Assembly: GCA_020633055.1 (NCBI GenBank)
Contig: JACKEJ010000004.1
Span: 186,001-250,000, forward strand
DNA: 64,000 nt
Direction of reading: 5' to 3'
Source: Sandaracinaceae bacterium
GTDB taxonomy: Bacteria > Myxococcota_A > Polyangia > Polyangiales > Houyiibacteriaceae
This document shows positions 7,298 through 15,680 of the stretch, piece after piece. The notes beneath the pieces are model-generated. The model made no database searches. It was not told where the DNA came from and saw only the letters and a program-made list of their open reading frames with translations. Position 1 is the stretch's first letter. The number at the start of each line of letters is the position of its first letter. Position numbers and translations under genes: made by a program.

Positions 7298-9060
7298 GGA
7301 ACCTCCAGCCGCACGAGCGTCCCGCGCGTCTTCTCGATGGTCAGCGTCCCTCGCAGCGCCTGCGCGCGCGCGCGCATCGACTCCATGCCGACACCGCCCG
7401 AGAGCCAGCCGGGCGCGGCGACTTCGGCGTCTCCGTCGGCGTTCATCTCGCTGCCCTTGCCCTCGTCCTCGACCTCGAGCGTGAGCCGCTGCGCGTCCAC
7501 CACGAGTCGCACGTCGATGCGCCCCGCGGGCGTGTGCTTCACCGCGTTCATCACGGCCTCGCGGGCCACGCGAGTCACGTGCAACAGGGTGACGCTGGTC
7601 GGCAGCGGCGCGTCGGGCAGGACGCGCGCGTCCACCTCGAACGCGCGCCCGTGCGGCGAGACGAGCGAGCTGGTGGCGTGCCGCAGGTCGGCCACCGTCG
7701 CATCCCACGTGCTGGCCTCCTCGCGGGTGGCATGCGTGAACGCGCGCAGCTCGTAGAGCGCCTCCTCGGCCAGCCCGCCGATGGCGCCATACTGCGACGT
7801 GTCGGGCACGCGCTCGCCGACGCCCACCAGCATGCGGATGTTGGTGACCAACGAGCCCAGGCCATCGTGCAGCTCGTGCACCAGCGCGTCCCGCTCCTGG
7901 CTGCGCCGCTGGAGGTCTGCGGCGTGCGCCTCCACCGCTCGGTTGAGAGCGGCGAAGCGCGCCCCGAACGAGGCTACCAGCGCCACGCCCAGCCCCAGCG
8001 CCCCCCAGGCCACGTCGCTGGTCCAGCGGTGCTTCGCGCCCGCGGCGTAGAGCCCCACGTCGATGGCGGTCGACGTCCCGAGCGCACCCACGCCCAAGAG
8101 CACGAAGAGCGCGCTGCGGTCGCGTCGGGCGACGGAGGCCACCGCCGGCACGACCACCGCGACCGTGGCGGCGACGGCCAGGCGGACCGTCACGTCGAGG
8201 GGGATGAGGATCGCGTAGTACGGGCGCGCCACCGACGCGGGCAGCACGGAGAGGAGCAGCTGCCCGCCGACCGCGACCAGCGTGTAGAGCCCCGCGACGA
8301 CCACCAACGCGCGCTCCGAGCGGCCGAGCGCGCGCGCGGAGCGCCCCTCCGCCGGGAGCGCGACGAGCTCACGTGTGAGCACGACCACGCCCCACGCGGC
8401 CCACGGGATGCCGAGACCCCAGGCGATGGTGAAGGCGCGCGGCGCGTGCACCACGAGGTCACGGACCTGCGTGTAGTTGGCGACGTACGCCGAGAGCGAC
8501 AGCAGCGTCACGCCGAGGGCCACGCGCGGTCGTCGCTCGCGCTCCGCCGCGATGAGGGTCGAGAGCACCAGCAGGCCGGCGATGGCGAGCAGTCCCGCCA
8601 CGGCGAGCGGCCCCAGATCGCGCGCCACGATCGCGCCCACCACGTCGCTCCGCGCGCCGAGATGCAGCGGCGCCATCGGCCCGATGTGGAGGTGGCGCGA
8701 GGCGATGCTCAGCGTGAGCGGCCGCCCCAGTTGCGACCGGCGCAGCGGCACCAACACGGTGGCCACCCCCGGCACGCCCGCGGTGCCCGTGGGCCGCTCC
8801 CAGCGCGCGACGACCTCGTCGTCCACCCGTGCCTCCCACGTCTCCACCACGGGGGGCACCTCCAGCACCAGGTCGTCGGCGTCCCCGGGGAGGAATGGCA
8901 GGCGCGCCCGGAGCGTCAGGTGACGCTCGCCGTCGTGTGTCTCACCCGGCTCGAGGCGCACGTCGTCCAGCTCACGCAGCGGCGCCCGTCCGCAACCGAC
9001 GAGGAGCCCACACGCCACCGCGAGCGGCACGACGCGTGGCATGCGTGACGACCACCACAC
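7288..9060 (-). CDS. Membrane-bound HisKA_3 sensor histidine kinase with N-terminal lipoprotein-like sensor
   Basis: 590 residues if begun at GTG 9060, 584 from ATG 9042. The N-terminus (MPRVVPLAVACGLLVGC) ends in a lipobox-like LVGC. A periplasmic beta-rich domain of about 180 residues follows, then seven or so transmembrane helices (AGLLAIAGLLVLSTLI onward), an arrangement like 7TMR-DISM sensors. The kinase core has ELHDGLGS with the phospho-His at about residue 398, then an HATPase domain with EAVMNAVKHTPAGR and GGVGMESMRARAQALRG. It pairs with the regulator it overlaps. A TACCTT hexamer nine bases before GTG 9060 favours that start. The ligand is unknown. Confidence 0.9.
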   Translation of the reverse strand: MWWSSRMPRVVPLAVACGLLVGCGRAPLRELDDVRLEPGETHDGERHLTLRARLPFLPGDADDLVLEVPPVVETWEARVDDEVVARWERPTGTAGVPGVATVLVPLRRSQLGRPLTLSIASRHLHIGPMAPLHLGARSDVVGAIVARDLGPLAVAGLLAIAGLLVLSTLIAAERERRPRVALGVTLLSLSAYVANYTQVRDLVVHAPRAFTIAWGLGIPWAAWGVVVLTRELVALPAEGRSARALGRSERALVVVAGLYTLVAVGGQLLLSVLPASVARPYYAILIPLDVTVRLAVAATVAVVVPAVASVARRDRSALFVLLGVGALGTSTAIDVGLYAAGAKHRWTSDVAWGALGLGVALVASFGARFAALNRAVEAHAADLQRRSQERDALVHELHDGLGSLVTNIRMLVGVGERVPDTSQYGAIGGLAEEALYELRAFTHATREEASTWDATVADLRHATSSLVSPHGRAFEVDARVLPDAPLPTSVTLLHVTRVAREAVMNAVKHTPAGRIDVRLVVDAQRLTLEVEDEGKGSEMNADGDAEVAAPGWLSGGVGMESMRARAQALRGTLTIEKTRGTLVRLEVPWT

Positions 9061-9069
9061 CAGGCCGTG

Positions 9070-9075
9070 AAGGTA
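9070..9075 (-). promoter_or_regulatory. TACCTT -10 hexamer before the histidine kinase
   Basis: On the minus strand TACCTT is nine bases ahead of GTG 9060. It drives the kinase-regulator operon and is divergent from 9157-9162. Confidence 0.45.
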
Positions 9076-9156
9076 GGCCACGGGTGGAGACACCCGCAAC
9101 CGGGTAGAGATGGGGTATTTCCCGGGGCGCCTCGATCTGGGGCGGAGAGGGGCTCG

Positions 9157-9162
9157 TAGAGT
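9157..9162 (+). promoter_or_regulatory. TAGAGT -10 hexamer six bases before ATG 9169
   Basis: TAGAGT, GCCATC, ATG. No ribosome site is possible in the gap, so this lipoprotein gene is a leaderless candidate. Confidence 0.6.
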
Positions 9163-9168
9163 GCCATC

Positions 9169-10689
9169 ATGAGGCTCTACCCCACACGCACCCTCCCTCT
9201 GCTGCTCACCCTCTCCCTCGTCGCGGGCTGCGGCGACGACGGCCCAGCAGGCGACGCCGTCGTCTACACCGTCCCGACGGGCGGCGGCTCGGTGAGCGTC
9301 CCGGTCGGCGACACCGCCATCGAGCTCACCTTCCCCGCGAGCGCGGCCGGCCGCACGGTGACGCTGACCCCGACCACGGCCGCGAGCATCGGCTACCCCG
9401 CGGAGGACGTGGAGGCCGCGCTGGCCCTGGCCCCCGCGGGCATGACCTTCGACGACCCGATCCTCGTACGCCCCGCGAGTGGCGAGCCGTTGGTGGCCCA
9501 CGTGCCGACCGCACCCGGGCCGCAGGTGCCGGAGCTGCTCGCGCTCTCGGACGATGGGAGCGCCCTCTTGCTGAGCCACTTCTCCACCATCGCGGTGATG
9601 CGCCTGTCCCGCTTTCCGGGCTGGGCGGCGGGGACGGGCACGTGCACCAGCGGCAGCCCGCGCGCGTTCCTCCAGCCAGCGCCGCTGCTGTGCAACACGG
9701 TGTCCGTGGACTGCTGCGCCAGCAGCGCGAGCGCCACGTGCCGCCTGGGCGCGGCGTCGCTGCGCCTGTCGTTCGCCCGGCTGACCACAGGGGCAGGCGC
9801 GCACTGCGGCGGCGGCATGACGGACGCGGGCATGATGGACATGGGCGGCATCGACGCAGGCGTCGCGGACGCGGGTCCCGCCGTCGACGCGGGTCCCCCT
9901 GCGGACGCCGGCGCAGACGACATGGGCTCCCAAGCCGACGCGGGCGCCCCCACCGACGCGGGCCCCGTGGGCGACGCGGGCACGGCCTGCCCAGGCACCG
10001 CCGGGCCCAGCATGGTGCGTGTCCCCGCGGGCTTCTGCGTGGACTCCACCGAGGTCACGAGCGCGCAGTACGACGCGTTCCTGACGGCGCGCGGCAGCGA
10101 CGTCAGCGGCCAGCCGGCCTCGTGCACCGCCAACACCACGTTCGCGCCCAACACGGCGGACTTCGCGGGCGAGGTCACGCAGCGCCCCAACCACCCCGTC
10201 GGCTGGGTCGACTGGTGCGACGCGTACGCCTACTGCGAGTGGGCCGGCAAGCGCCTGTGCGGGCGCATCGGCGGCGGCGCCAACGCGCAGGCCGACTTCA
10301 TCGATGCGACGCGCAGCCAGTGGTACTACGCGTGCTCCCAGGGAGGCGGCATCTCGTACCCGTACAGCGGCGTGTTCGACCTGATGGCGTGCAACACCCG
10401 CGGCAGCGACGGCTCGGGCGCACCCGACGGAACCACCGGGACCGTGCGTGGCCGCCTGCCCGTGGGCTCGCTCGCGACCTGCCAGGGAGGCTATCCCGGG
10501 CTGTACGACATGAGCGGCAACACCCTCGAGTGGACCGACGAGTGCGCAGGCGCGACGTTCAGCAGCTTCTGCCAGACGCGCGGCGGCAACTCCTACGCGA
10601 GCGACCAGAACGCGCAGTGCTGGTGGAACACCTCGAGCCAGCGCAGCTACACCTACGAGCACCTCGGCTTCCGCTGCTGCGCGGACTGA
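9169..10689 (+). CDS. Lipoprotein with Asp-Ala-Gly linker and formylglycine-generating-enzyme-like (SUMF1) domain
   Basis: 506 residues. The signal LLLTLSLVAGC is a clean lipobox. Residues about 30-140 form a beta-sandwich-like module (VTLTPTTAASIGYP...). A Cys-rich stretch follows, then a low-complexity linker at about 220-280 made of repeated Asp-Ala-Gly, Met-Asp and Pro. The last 220 residues are an FGE-sulfatase domain: VRVPAGFCVDSTEVTSAQYDAFL, NHPVGWVDWCDAYAYCEWAGKRL, GLYDMSGNTLEW and RGGNSY...GFRCC. True sulfatase activators oxidise Cys to formylglycine; many exported FGE-like domains in myxobacteria are probably binding modules instead, and several extra Cys here suggest a disulfide-stabilised extracellular form. 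No sulfatase gene is nearby. Confidence 0.88.
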   Translation: MRLYPTRTLPLLLTLSLVAGCGDDGPAGDAVVYTVPTGGGSVSVPVGDTAIELTFPASAAGRTVTLTPTTAASIGYPAEDVEAALALAPAGMTFDDPILVRPASGEPLVAHVPTAPGPQVPELLALSDDGSALLLSHFSTIAVMRLSRFPGWAAGTGTCTSGSPRAFLQPAPLLCNTVSVDCCASSASATCRLGAASLRLSFARLTTGAGAHCGGGMTDAGMMDMGGIDAGVADAGPAVDAGPPADAGADDMGSQADAGAPTDAGPVGDAGTACPGTAGPSMVRVPAGFCVDSTEVTSAQYDAFLTARGSDVSGQPASCTANTTFAPNTADFAGEVTQRPNHPVGWVDWCDAYAYCEWAGKRLCGRIGGGANAQADFIDATRSQWYYACSQGGGISYPYSGVFDLMACNTRGSDGSGAPDGTTGTVRGRLPVGSLATCQGGYPGLYDMSGNTLEWTDECAGATFSSFCQTRGGNSYASDQNAQCWWNTSSQRSYTYEHLGFRCCAD

Positions 10690-10766
10690 CGACGGCAGCC
10701 CCGACCGCCTGCCAGGACGTCGGCGAAGCGGCGGGCGCTCGGCGCGCCATCACGCGGGCGGACGCT

Positions 10767-12050
10767 TCAGCCCCGCGGACCCTGCTCGGCATAGAACCAG
10801 CCGGGCAGGGGCGTGTCAGCCCGCACGCGGGCGTCGCTCATGGGTCGCGACGCGGTGTCCAGCACCGGGAGGCGCACCAGGTCGCCGCGCTGGGCGCGCT
10901 CGAAGCCCGCGTTGACGTCGCTCTGGTGCCGGTCGAGGCGTGTGACGCGCACGCGACCGTGCTCCCCACACGCGAACCACTCGCGTTTGCCCTTGGTGGG
11001 GAGCGGCTGGCTCACCACGCGCAGCGCCTGCCCTTCGCCCTCAGGGACCAGCGCGCTCACGTTCTCGTCGGCGCGCCGCAGCGTGAGGAACGCGTACGTC
11101 AGCCGCTCGAAGCGCAGGCCGGCGTCGCGCGCCACCGTGACGAGCTCGTCAGGCAGCGTCGCGGGGACGTCCTCGTGACACCAGTCTTTCGGCCCCCGCA
11201 GCATCGGGCAGGGCCCAGCGTGCACGCAGGGACCGAAGATGCGCACGTGCGGGTGCGCGGTCAGCGCGTCGCGCGCTTCGTGGAGTGCCCGTGTGGGCTC
11301 GCGCAGCGCCGGCTCGAGCACGATCAGGCTGCCGCCCGGAGCCAGCTGCTGGACCAGGCCCGCCAAGCGCGCGGCGGCCTGCAGCGCGGGCTCCCCGAGA
11401 AGCTCGTTGAGCACCAGCCCAGCCACGATGAGGTCGTAGGGCCCCTCCAGTGCGTGTTGCCGGAGGTCCACCGCGAGGGGGCGCACGCTCACGCGCGGCA
11501 GACCAGATGCCTCCGCGTGGCGCGCCAGCTGCGAGAAGTGACGCAGCGCGCCTGGGTCCTTCTCCACCGCGTCCACGTGCAGCTCGCGCACGAGGGCGTC
11601 CTCGCCAGGCGCCGCCAGCAGCGAGAGCGTCGCCGCCACCCCGAGCGACGTGCTGCCGAGGCCGGCCCCTAGGTCCAGCACCCGCCAGCGCGGGCCGGGC
11701 GGGAGGGCGCCCGCGGCCCACAGCTCCAGCAGCGGCTTGACCACCTTGGCCCCGTCGCGCGGCAAGAAGAAGCGCCGGCGGGCCCGGTAGGCGGCCTCAC
11801 CCGTGGCCCCCTGGTCGATGGCGTGCCGCTCGCGCGTGTAGGCCTGGCTCACGGCCGTCACGTCCGCGGCCAGCGCCCGCTGCGCCTCACGCAGCGCCGG
11901 GCCGTCGGTGGGCCACGGGTCAGCCTGGGACACCAGACCGAGCAGCGCCCGCATCACGCGGTCTTCGGGGCCTCTTGCGTCCCCGTGCTCGGTGGCGCGG
12001 GCCCCGGCAGGGGCGCTCCCAGCTGCGTGACGGTCGGTTTCCCGGCTCAT
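10767..12050 (-). CDS. Rsm22-family (METTL17-like) ribosomal small-subunit methyltransferase-like protein
   Basis: 427 residues from ATG 12050, which has a GGAAG upstream; the open frame extends to 12158 into the divergent ccmC start. A SAM-binding Rossmann domain is seen as WRVLDLGAGLGSTSLG, then DAVEKDPGAL, DLIVAGLVLNELLG and GGSLIVLEPAL. The diagnostic Rsm22 feature follows: GPCVHAGPCPM...DWCHED (Cys near 275, 281 and 290 with a His). In mitochondrial METTL17/Rsm22 and relatives such cysteines bind an iron-sulfur cluster, and the protein helps assemble the small ribosomal subunit. Only 39 bases separate this start from the divergent ccmC start. Confidence 0.85.
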   Translation of the reverse strand: MSRETDRHAAGSAPAGARATEHGDARGPEDRVMRALLGLVSQADPWPTDGPALREAQRALAADVTAVSQAYTRERHAIDQGATGEAAYRARRRFFLPRDGAKVVKPLLELWAAGALPPGPRWRVLDLGAGLGSTSLGVAATLSLLAAPGEDALVRELHVDAVEKDPGALRHFSQLARHAEASGLPRVSVRPLAVDLRQHALEGPYDLIVAGLVLNELLGEPALQAAARLAGLVQQLAPGGSLIVLEPALREPTRALHEARDALTAHPHVRIFGPCVHAGPCPMLRGPKDWCHEDVPATLPDELVTVARDAGLRFERLTYAFLTLRRADENVSALVPEGEGQALRVVSQPLPTKGKREWFACGEHGRVRVTRLDRHQSDVNAGFERAQRGDLVRLPVLDTASRPMSDARVRADTPLPGWFYAEQGPRG

Positions 12051-12089
12051 CCCGCACGCTTCCACTTGCAGCGGACGGCCCGAACCTGA

Positions 12090-12836
12090 ATGCTGCCCGG
12101 CGACGTGAACGCCGCCTCCCCCACGCCCTCCGTGACGAAGCACGACCGCCTCTGGCAAGCCCTGTGGGTGGTCACGCTGCTGCTCCTTCCGTCATCGCTC
12201 TACGCCATCTTCGTGCACGCGCCCGTGGAAGCGCGCATGGGCATCTCGCAGAAGATCTTCTACTTCCACGTGCCGGCCGCCTACGCCATGTACGTCGGCT
12301 TCGCCACGGCCGCCATCGGGAGCATCGGCTACCTGTGGCGCCGCAGCCAGCGCTTCGACGCCCTGGCCGTGGCCGGCGCCGAGGTGGGCATGCTGTTCGC
12401 GGCGATGGTGCTCACCAGCGGGCCGCTCTGGGCGCGCAAGGCTTGGGGCGTGTACTGGACCTGGGACCCGCGCCTGACCACGGTCATGCTGGCCTCGATG
12501 GTGTTCGCCGCCTACCTCGCGCTGCGCAGCTTCGGTGAGGCGGGTGAGGCCGAGAAGCGCTTCGCCGCGGGTCTGTCCCTGCTGGCCCTGCCGCTGCTGC
12601 CCATCATTCACTACAGCGTGCAGCGCTGGCGGGGCGTCCACCCCACAGTCATCACGGGCCGCGGCGCCGGGCTGCACCCGGACATGCGCCCCGCGCTGGT
12701 GCTGGGCTTCCTGCTGTTCACGGGCCTGGTGGCCCTGCTGATCGCCTCGCGCGCTCGCCTCGAGCGCCTGCGCGAGGAGCTCCGCGCCCTGCACGTAGAG
12801 GCCGCCCGTCTGGGCCTGACCGAGGACGACCGATGA
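12090..12836 (+). CDS. ccmC: Cytochrome c assembly protein CcmC/CcsA family (heme handling)
   Basis: 248 residues, six transmembrane helices. CcmC presents heme to the maturation machinery on the periplasmic face. The tryptophan-rich signature WGVYWTWDPRLT is at about residues 119-130. Conserved histidines lie in FYFHVPAAY (before it) and in LPIIHYSVQRWRGVHP (after it). These are the external heme-ligand positions of the family. The gene overlaps the next by ATGA, so it heads a three-gene unit with a CcmD-like protein and a 46-residue membrane peptide. No ccmA, ccmB, ccmE or ccmF is present here, so the rest of the pathway must lie elsewhere. Start ATG 12090 is the first in frame; the true start could be the GTG at 12105 or the later ATG. 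Confidence 0.9.
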   Translation: MLPGDVNAASPTPSVTKHDRLWQALWVVTLLLLPSSLYAIFVHAPVEARMGISQKIFYFHVPAAYAMYVGFATAAIGSIGYLWRRSQRFDALAVAGAEVGMLFAAMVLTSGPLWARKAWGVYWTWDPRLTTVMLASMVFAAYLALRSFGEAGEAEKRFAAGLSLLALPLLPIIHYSVQRWRGVHPTVITGRGAGLHPDMRPALVLGFLLFTGLVALLIASRARLERLREELRALHVEAARLGLTEDDR

Positions 12837-13228
12837 CCCTGCCGAGCCTGTCCACCCTGCTGCGCACGGGCGCCGCCCTGCTGTTCGCGCTGCTGGTCGC
12901 CTTCGCGGTGGCGTTGCGGGCTGGCGCCCAGGCCCCCGATGGCGCCCAGGACGAGCCGCCTCCCGGCGCCACCCACGACAACGCCCAGGACGCAGGCGAG
13001 GACGCCGCCGAGAGCCGCGCCACCAGCTTCCGCGCGGTGGACGGTGCCATCCGCGAGGACGTCCCCGGCGGCATGCTGGTGGTGGGCGCCTACGGGGCCA
13101 TCGCGGCGCTCTTGCTGCTCTTCCTGCTGCGCCAGCAGTCCCAGCTCCGGGAGCTGGACGCGCGCATCGTGGCCCTGCGCGGCGAGATCGACCGGGGCGC
13201 CAGCCAGAAGGGCAACGAGCGCGCATGA
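12833..13228 (+). CDS. CcmD-like single-pass membrane protein with N-terminal extension
   Basis: 131 residues. The N-terminus is a signal-like hydrophobic stretch (LLRTGAALLFALLVAFAVAL). An acidic, Ala/Pro-rich periplasmic linker of about 50 residues follows. The C-terminal part, MLVVGAYGAIAALLLLFLLRQQSQLRELDARIVAL, has the aromatic-Gly-Ala entry, one membrane helix and a basic coiled-coil tail of CcmD proteins, which hold CcmC in complex with the CcmAB transporter. Ordinary CcmD is 40-80 residues, so the extension is unusual. The start overlaps ccmC by ATGA and its stop overlaps the start of the next small gene in the same way. Confidence 0.65.
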   Translation: MTLPSLSTLLRTGAALLFALLVAFAVALRAGAQAPDGAQDEPPPGATHDNAQDAGEDAAESRATSFRAVDGAIREDVPGGMLVVGAYGAIAALLLLFLLRQQSQLRELDARIVALRGEIDRGASQKGNERA

Positions 13229-13365
13229 ACTTCGCGGACATGCCCGTGGAGCACATGCTCTACATCCCCGGCGTGCTGCTGGTGGGGCTGGCGCTGGGCT
13301 TCCGCTTGGGCGCCAAGTCCGCACGTGAAGAGCTGGCCCGCCGCGAGCGCGAACGCCGCCGCTGA
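13225..13365 (+). CDS. 46-residue membrane peptide in the ccmC operon
   Basis: Short gene beginning at ATG 13225, overlapping the previous stop (ATGA), ending TGA 13363-13365. It encodes a short periplasmic-side head (MNFADMPVEHM), one hydrophobic helix (LYIPGVLLVGLALGFRLG) and a very basic and acidic helical tail (AKSAREELARRERERRR). The double ATGA overlap and the tail's similarity in charge pattern to the preceding CcmD-like tail argue that it is a real third member of the unit. I know no named family for it; a stabilising partner for heme handling is an inference. Confidence 0.6.
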   Translation: MNFADMPVEHMLYIPGVLLVGLALGFRLGAKSAREELARRERERRR

Positions 13366-13424
13366 GCAGCTTCGAGTCGTCATCAGCGTGTCACTGCCAC
13401 GAACATGCCGCCGCCGGATCGTGC

Positions 13425-13433
13425 TGCTATGGT
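13425..13433 (+). promoter_or_regulatory. Extended -10 TGCTATGGT seven bases before GTG 13441
   Basis: TGCTATGGT then seven bases then GTG. The upstream in-frame ATG 13429 lies inside this hexamer and ATG 13405 before it, so the promoter argues for GTG 13441 as the prenyltransferase start. Confidence 0.6.
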
Positions 13434-13440
13434 GCGCGCC

Positions 13441-14310
13441 GTGTTGCTAGGGCTCCTGCGAACCATGCGCCCACATCAGTGGGTCAAGAACCTCTTCGTG
13501 GTGGCGCCCATCTTCTTTGCGCGCGAGCTGTTCGACACGCAGCGCGCGTACCTGACCGCGGCCGCGTTCGGGCTGTTCTGCATGATCTCGAGCAGCGTCT
13601 ACGTGCTCAACGACCTGGCCGACCTCGAGGCCGACCGGGCGCACCCCGTGAAGTGCAAGCGCCCCTTGGCCAGCGGGCGCGTCTCCCCGCGCGCGGCCCA
13701 GCTCACCGGGGTGGGGCTGATGGTCTTCGGTCTGGTGGGCGCCCTCCTCATCGGGCTGCCGTTCGCTGCCACGCTGCTGGCCTACCTGGTCCTGAACGTG
13801 GCCTACACGTTCAAGCTCAAGCGCGTGGCCTACCTGGACGTGCTCTGCATCGCCAGCGGCTTCGAGCTGCGCGTCATCGCGGGCACGCTCGCGGCGCGCG
13901 TGCCCCCCACCACGTACCTCTTGGTGGTCACGTTCCTGCTGGCGGCGTTCCTCGCGTTCGGCAAGCGCATGCACGAGCTCGCCCAGGGCGACGGCGCCGT
14001 CAAGCAGCGCGCCGTGCTGCAGCGCTACCAGCCCCGCACCGTCATCGCGCTGCTGTACGTCACCGCGCTCTCCACCGTCGCGGTCTACACCATGTACACG
14101 CTCGACCCGGCCACCGCGCAGCACTTCGGCACCACGCGCCTGATCTTCAGCGTGCCCTTCACGCTCTTCGGCGTGCTGCGCTTCCTGCGCCTGGTGAGCA
14201 ACCGCGGCGACGCCGACAGCCCCACCGAACAGATGCTGCGCGACATCCCCTTCCTGGTGAACCTCGCCCTGTGGGCCGTGGCGGTCACGGCCATCCTGTA
14301 CTTCGGGTGA
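13441..14310 (+). CDS. UbiA-family prenyltransferase, decaprenyl-phosphate phosphoribosyltransferase (DPPR synthase) type
   Basis: 289 residues from GTG 13441; starts at 13405 and 13429 are less likely because the promoter overlaps them. MRPHQWVKNLFVVAPIFFA is the opening of DPPR-synthase-like UbiA proteins. The metal-binding Asp motif is NDLADLEADRAHPVKCKRPLASGR and the second motif region is TFKLKRVAYLDVL. Eight to nine membrane helices complete the fold. In actinobacteria this enzyme joins phosphoribosyl pyrophosphate to polyprenyl phosphate on the way to arabinan donors; in Gram-negatives homologues sit in glycan or lipid modification loci. No partner epimerase is adjacent, so the product is uncertain. 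Confidence 0.85.
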   Translation: MLLGLLRTMRPHQWVKNLFVVAPIFFARELFDTQRAYLTAAAFGLFCMISSSVYVLNDLADLEADRAHPVKCKRPLASGRVSPRAAQLTGVGLMVFGLVGALLIGLPFAATLLAYLVLNVAYTFKLKRVAYLDVLCIASGFELRVIAGTLAARVPPTTYLLVVTFLLAAFLAFGKRMHELAQGDGAVKQRAVLQRYQPRTVIALLYVTALSTVAVYTMYTLDPATAQHFGTTRLIFSVPFTLFGVLRFLRLVSNRGDADSPTEQMLRDIPFLVNLALWAVAVTAILYFG

Positions 14311-14378
14311 GGCACGGGACACGGCGCTCGCGATGGTCGCTCACGCCGCGCTCCAAGCGTCCGAACGGGGCTGAAACC

Positions 14379-15401
14379 TCAGGGCGCGGTTGGGCGAACG
14401 ATGTCGAGCACGTACACGCCGTCTCGGCCCGCCGCGAGGACACGTCGGTCTCCGTCGAGGACGATGTCCTCTCCGTTCTCCGTAGCTGCCTGCGCGATCA
14501 TCGCGCGCCGCTCGAGGTCGAAGAGGGCGACCCCGCGGTTGAACCCGATGCCGGCCATGAGCGGACCCGCGAGGGAGAACGCCACGAAGTCGTCCGAGAA
14601 GCCCTCTGCGGTGACGGGGCCCAACTCGGCCTCCGCGCCTTGGAACAGGCGCGCCCCCGCGCCGTTCGCGACCACCAGCCGTCCGTCGTCCGCGCCGGCG
14701 AAGCCTTCGTTGGCGGCGGGGAGCGTGCGCCGACGCGCGAGCGTTTCGGGGTCGAGCTCGACGATGCGGTAGTCGCCCTCCTCGACCGCGAGGGCGTAGA
14801 GGGCGCTGGCCGTCGCGTGCAGCGCGCGCACGTCGTCGAAGGGGGCGCTCAGGCCTACCGTGCCATCGGCGGCGACGAGCTCGACCGCGCCGAAGCCCCG
14901 CGTCCGCGCGAAGCCCTCGCCGTGAGCGACCACGGCGGGCGTGCGCCCGGCGACCTCGACCACACCCGAGCCGTCTTCGGCGACGAGGAACAGTGACGAG
15001 TAGGTCCCGACCGCGACGCGTCCGTGCGCCCACGCGATGGCCTCCTCCTCGAACAGGTCGCCGGCACCGATGGTGTGCAGCGCGCGCGCCGGGGCTCCAT
15101 CGAGCGGGAGCACGACCACGCGCTTGCCCCACCCGGTCGCAGCCACGGCCGAGCCGTCCGGCGCGAGCGCGAGGGACACCACCTGAGCGGGCTCGTCGGC
15201 CGCGAACGTCAGCGTCACGGGCACCCCGAGCGAAGGAGACGCGGGCTGCGCCGGAGCAGGCGCCGGTTCGACGGGTGGCGCCGCCGGGGGCGTGGGCGGC
15301 GCGGCGGCAGGCGCGTCAGGCTCACCGCCGCAGCCGGGAAGCCCGAAGAGCGCGGCGACGAGGTAGACGAGAGGGTGGTGGGTATGGGGGGAAGTACGCA
15401 T
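14379..15401 (-). CDS. Predicted lipoprotein with beta-propeller-like repeats
   Basis: 340 residues from ATG 15401. The signal LVYLVAALFGLPGC ends in a lipobox (GLPGC), followed by a Pro/Ala-rich spacer to about residue 60. The rest is an all-beta region with recurrent blades such as VVSLALAPDGSAVAATGWGKRVVVLPLDG, AIAWAHGRVAVGTYSSLFLVAEDGSG and EDIVLDGDRRVLAAGRDGVYVLDI. This suggests a WD40/YVTN-like propeller anchored in the outer or inner membrane. No catalytic signature is visible. A TATACG hexamer lies five bases upstream of the start (15407-15412), again leaving no space for a ribosome site. It is convergent with the UbiA gene. Confidence 0.75.
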   Translation of the reverse strand: MRTSPHTHHPLVYLVAALFGLPGCGGEPDAPAAAPPTPPAAPPVEPAPAPAQPASPSLGVPVTLTFAADEPAQVVSLALAPDGSAVAATGWGKRVVVLPLDGAPARALHTIGAGDLFEEEAIAWAHGRVAVGTYSSLFLVAEDGSGVVEVAGRTPAVVAHGEGFARTRGFGAVELVAADGTVGLSAPFDDVRALHATASALYALAVEEGDYRIVELDPETLARRRTLPAANEGFAGADDGRLVVANGAGARLFQGAEAELGPVTAEGFSDDFVAFSLAGPLMAGIGFNRGVALFDLERRAMIAQAATENGEDIVLDGDRRVLAAGRDGVYVLDIVRPTAP

Positions 15402-15515
15402 GCGGCCGTATAGGTCGCGCGCCGCGTCGAGGCCAGGCCGTTCCTGACCCGATGCCCGACGGTGCCGTGCGCCGGCTCGTCTCGCCCTTTGCTGCGCGCT
15501 CCGATACGATGGTGC

Positions 15516-15680
15516 GTGTTCTTCGAGCAGGCGATCGTAGCGAAGTGTCGCGCCGTGGGACGCCTCACCGTTCCGCTCGTGTCCATCGCCGACTTGGTCG
15601 CCATGAAGCGCCGCGCGGGCCGCGCGCAGGATCTCGCCGACGTCGCCCATCTGGAGCTGCTGCTGGAGCCCGCGCCATGA
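15516..15680 (+). pseudogene. C-terminal fragment of a nucleotidyltransferase (AbiEii/MNT-like)
   Basis: 54 codons from GTG 15516. The peptide FFEQAIVAKCRAV...VPLVSIADLVAMKRRAGRAQDLADVAHLELL matches the C-terminal end of nucleotidyltransferases of the AbiEii/DUF6036 type, whose closing segment is typically (V/I)xSLxDLIAMKxxxGRxxDLxDIxxLE. The N-terminal catalytic part (Gly-Ser and the Asp pair) is absent: the frame upstream meets a stop before any such motif. Oddly, a TACGAT hexamer lies five bases before this GTG and the downstream partner overlaps its stop, so the fragment may still be expressed. Whether it is a relic or a minimal functional domain cannot be decided here. Confidence 0.6.

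Noticed and set aside
4925..7756. 943-codon plus-strand frame across the ankyrin, SpoIIAA-like and regulator genes
   Set aside because: Antisense shadow of three well supported minus-strand genes.
9840..9990. Repetitive GACGCGGG units considered as a DNA repeat element
   Set aside because: They encode the Asp-Ala-Gly linker of the lipoprotein; codon-level variation shows selection on protein, not DNA.
7288..10662. 1124-codon minus-strand frame running from the histidine kinase through the FGE lipoprotein
   Set aside because: Only the part up to about 9060 has kinase/membrane features; the rest is an antisense shadow of the plus-strand lipoprotein, made open by high GC.
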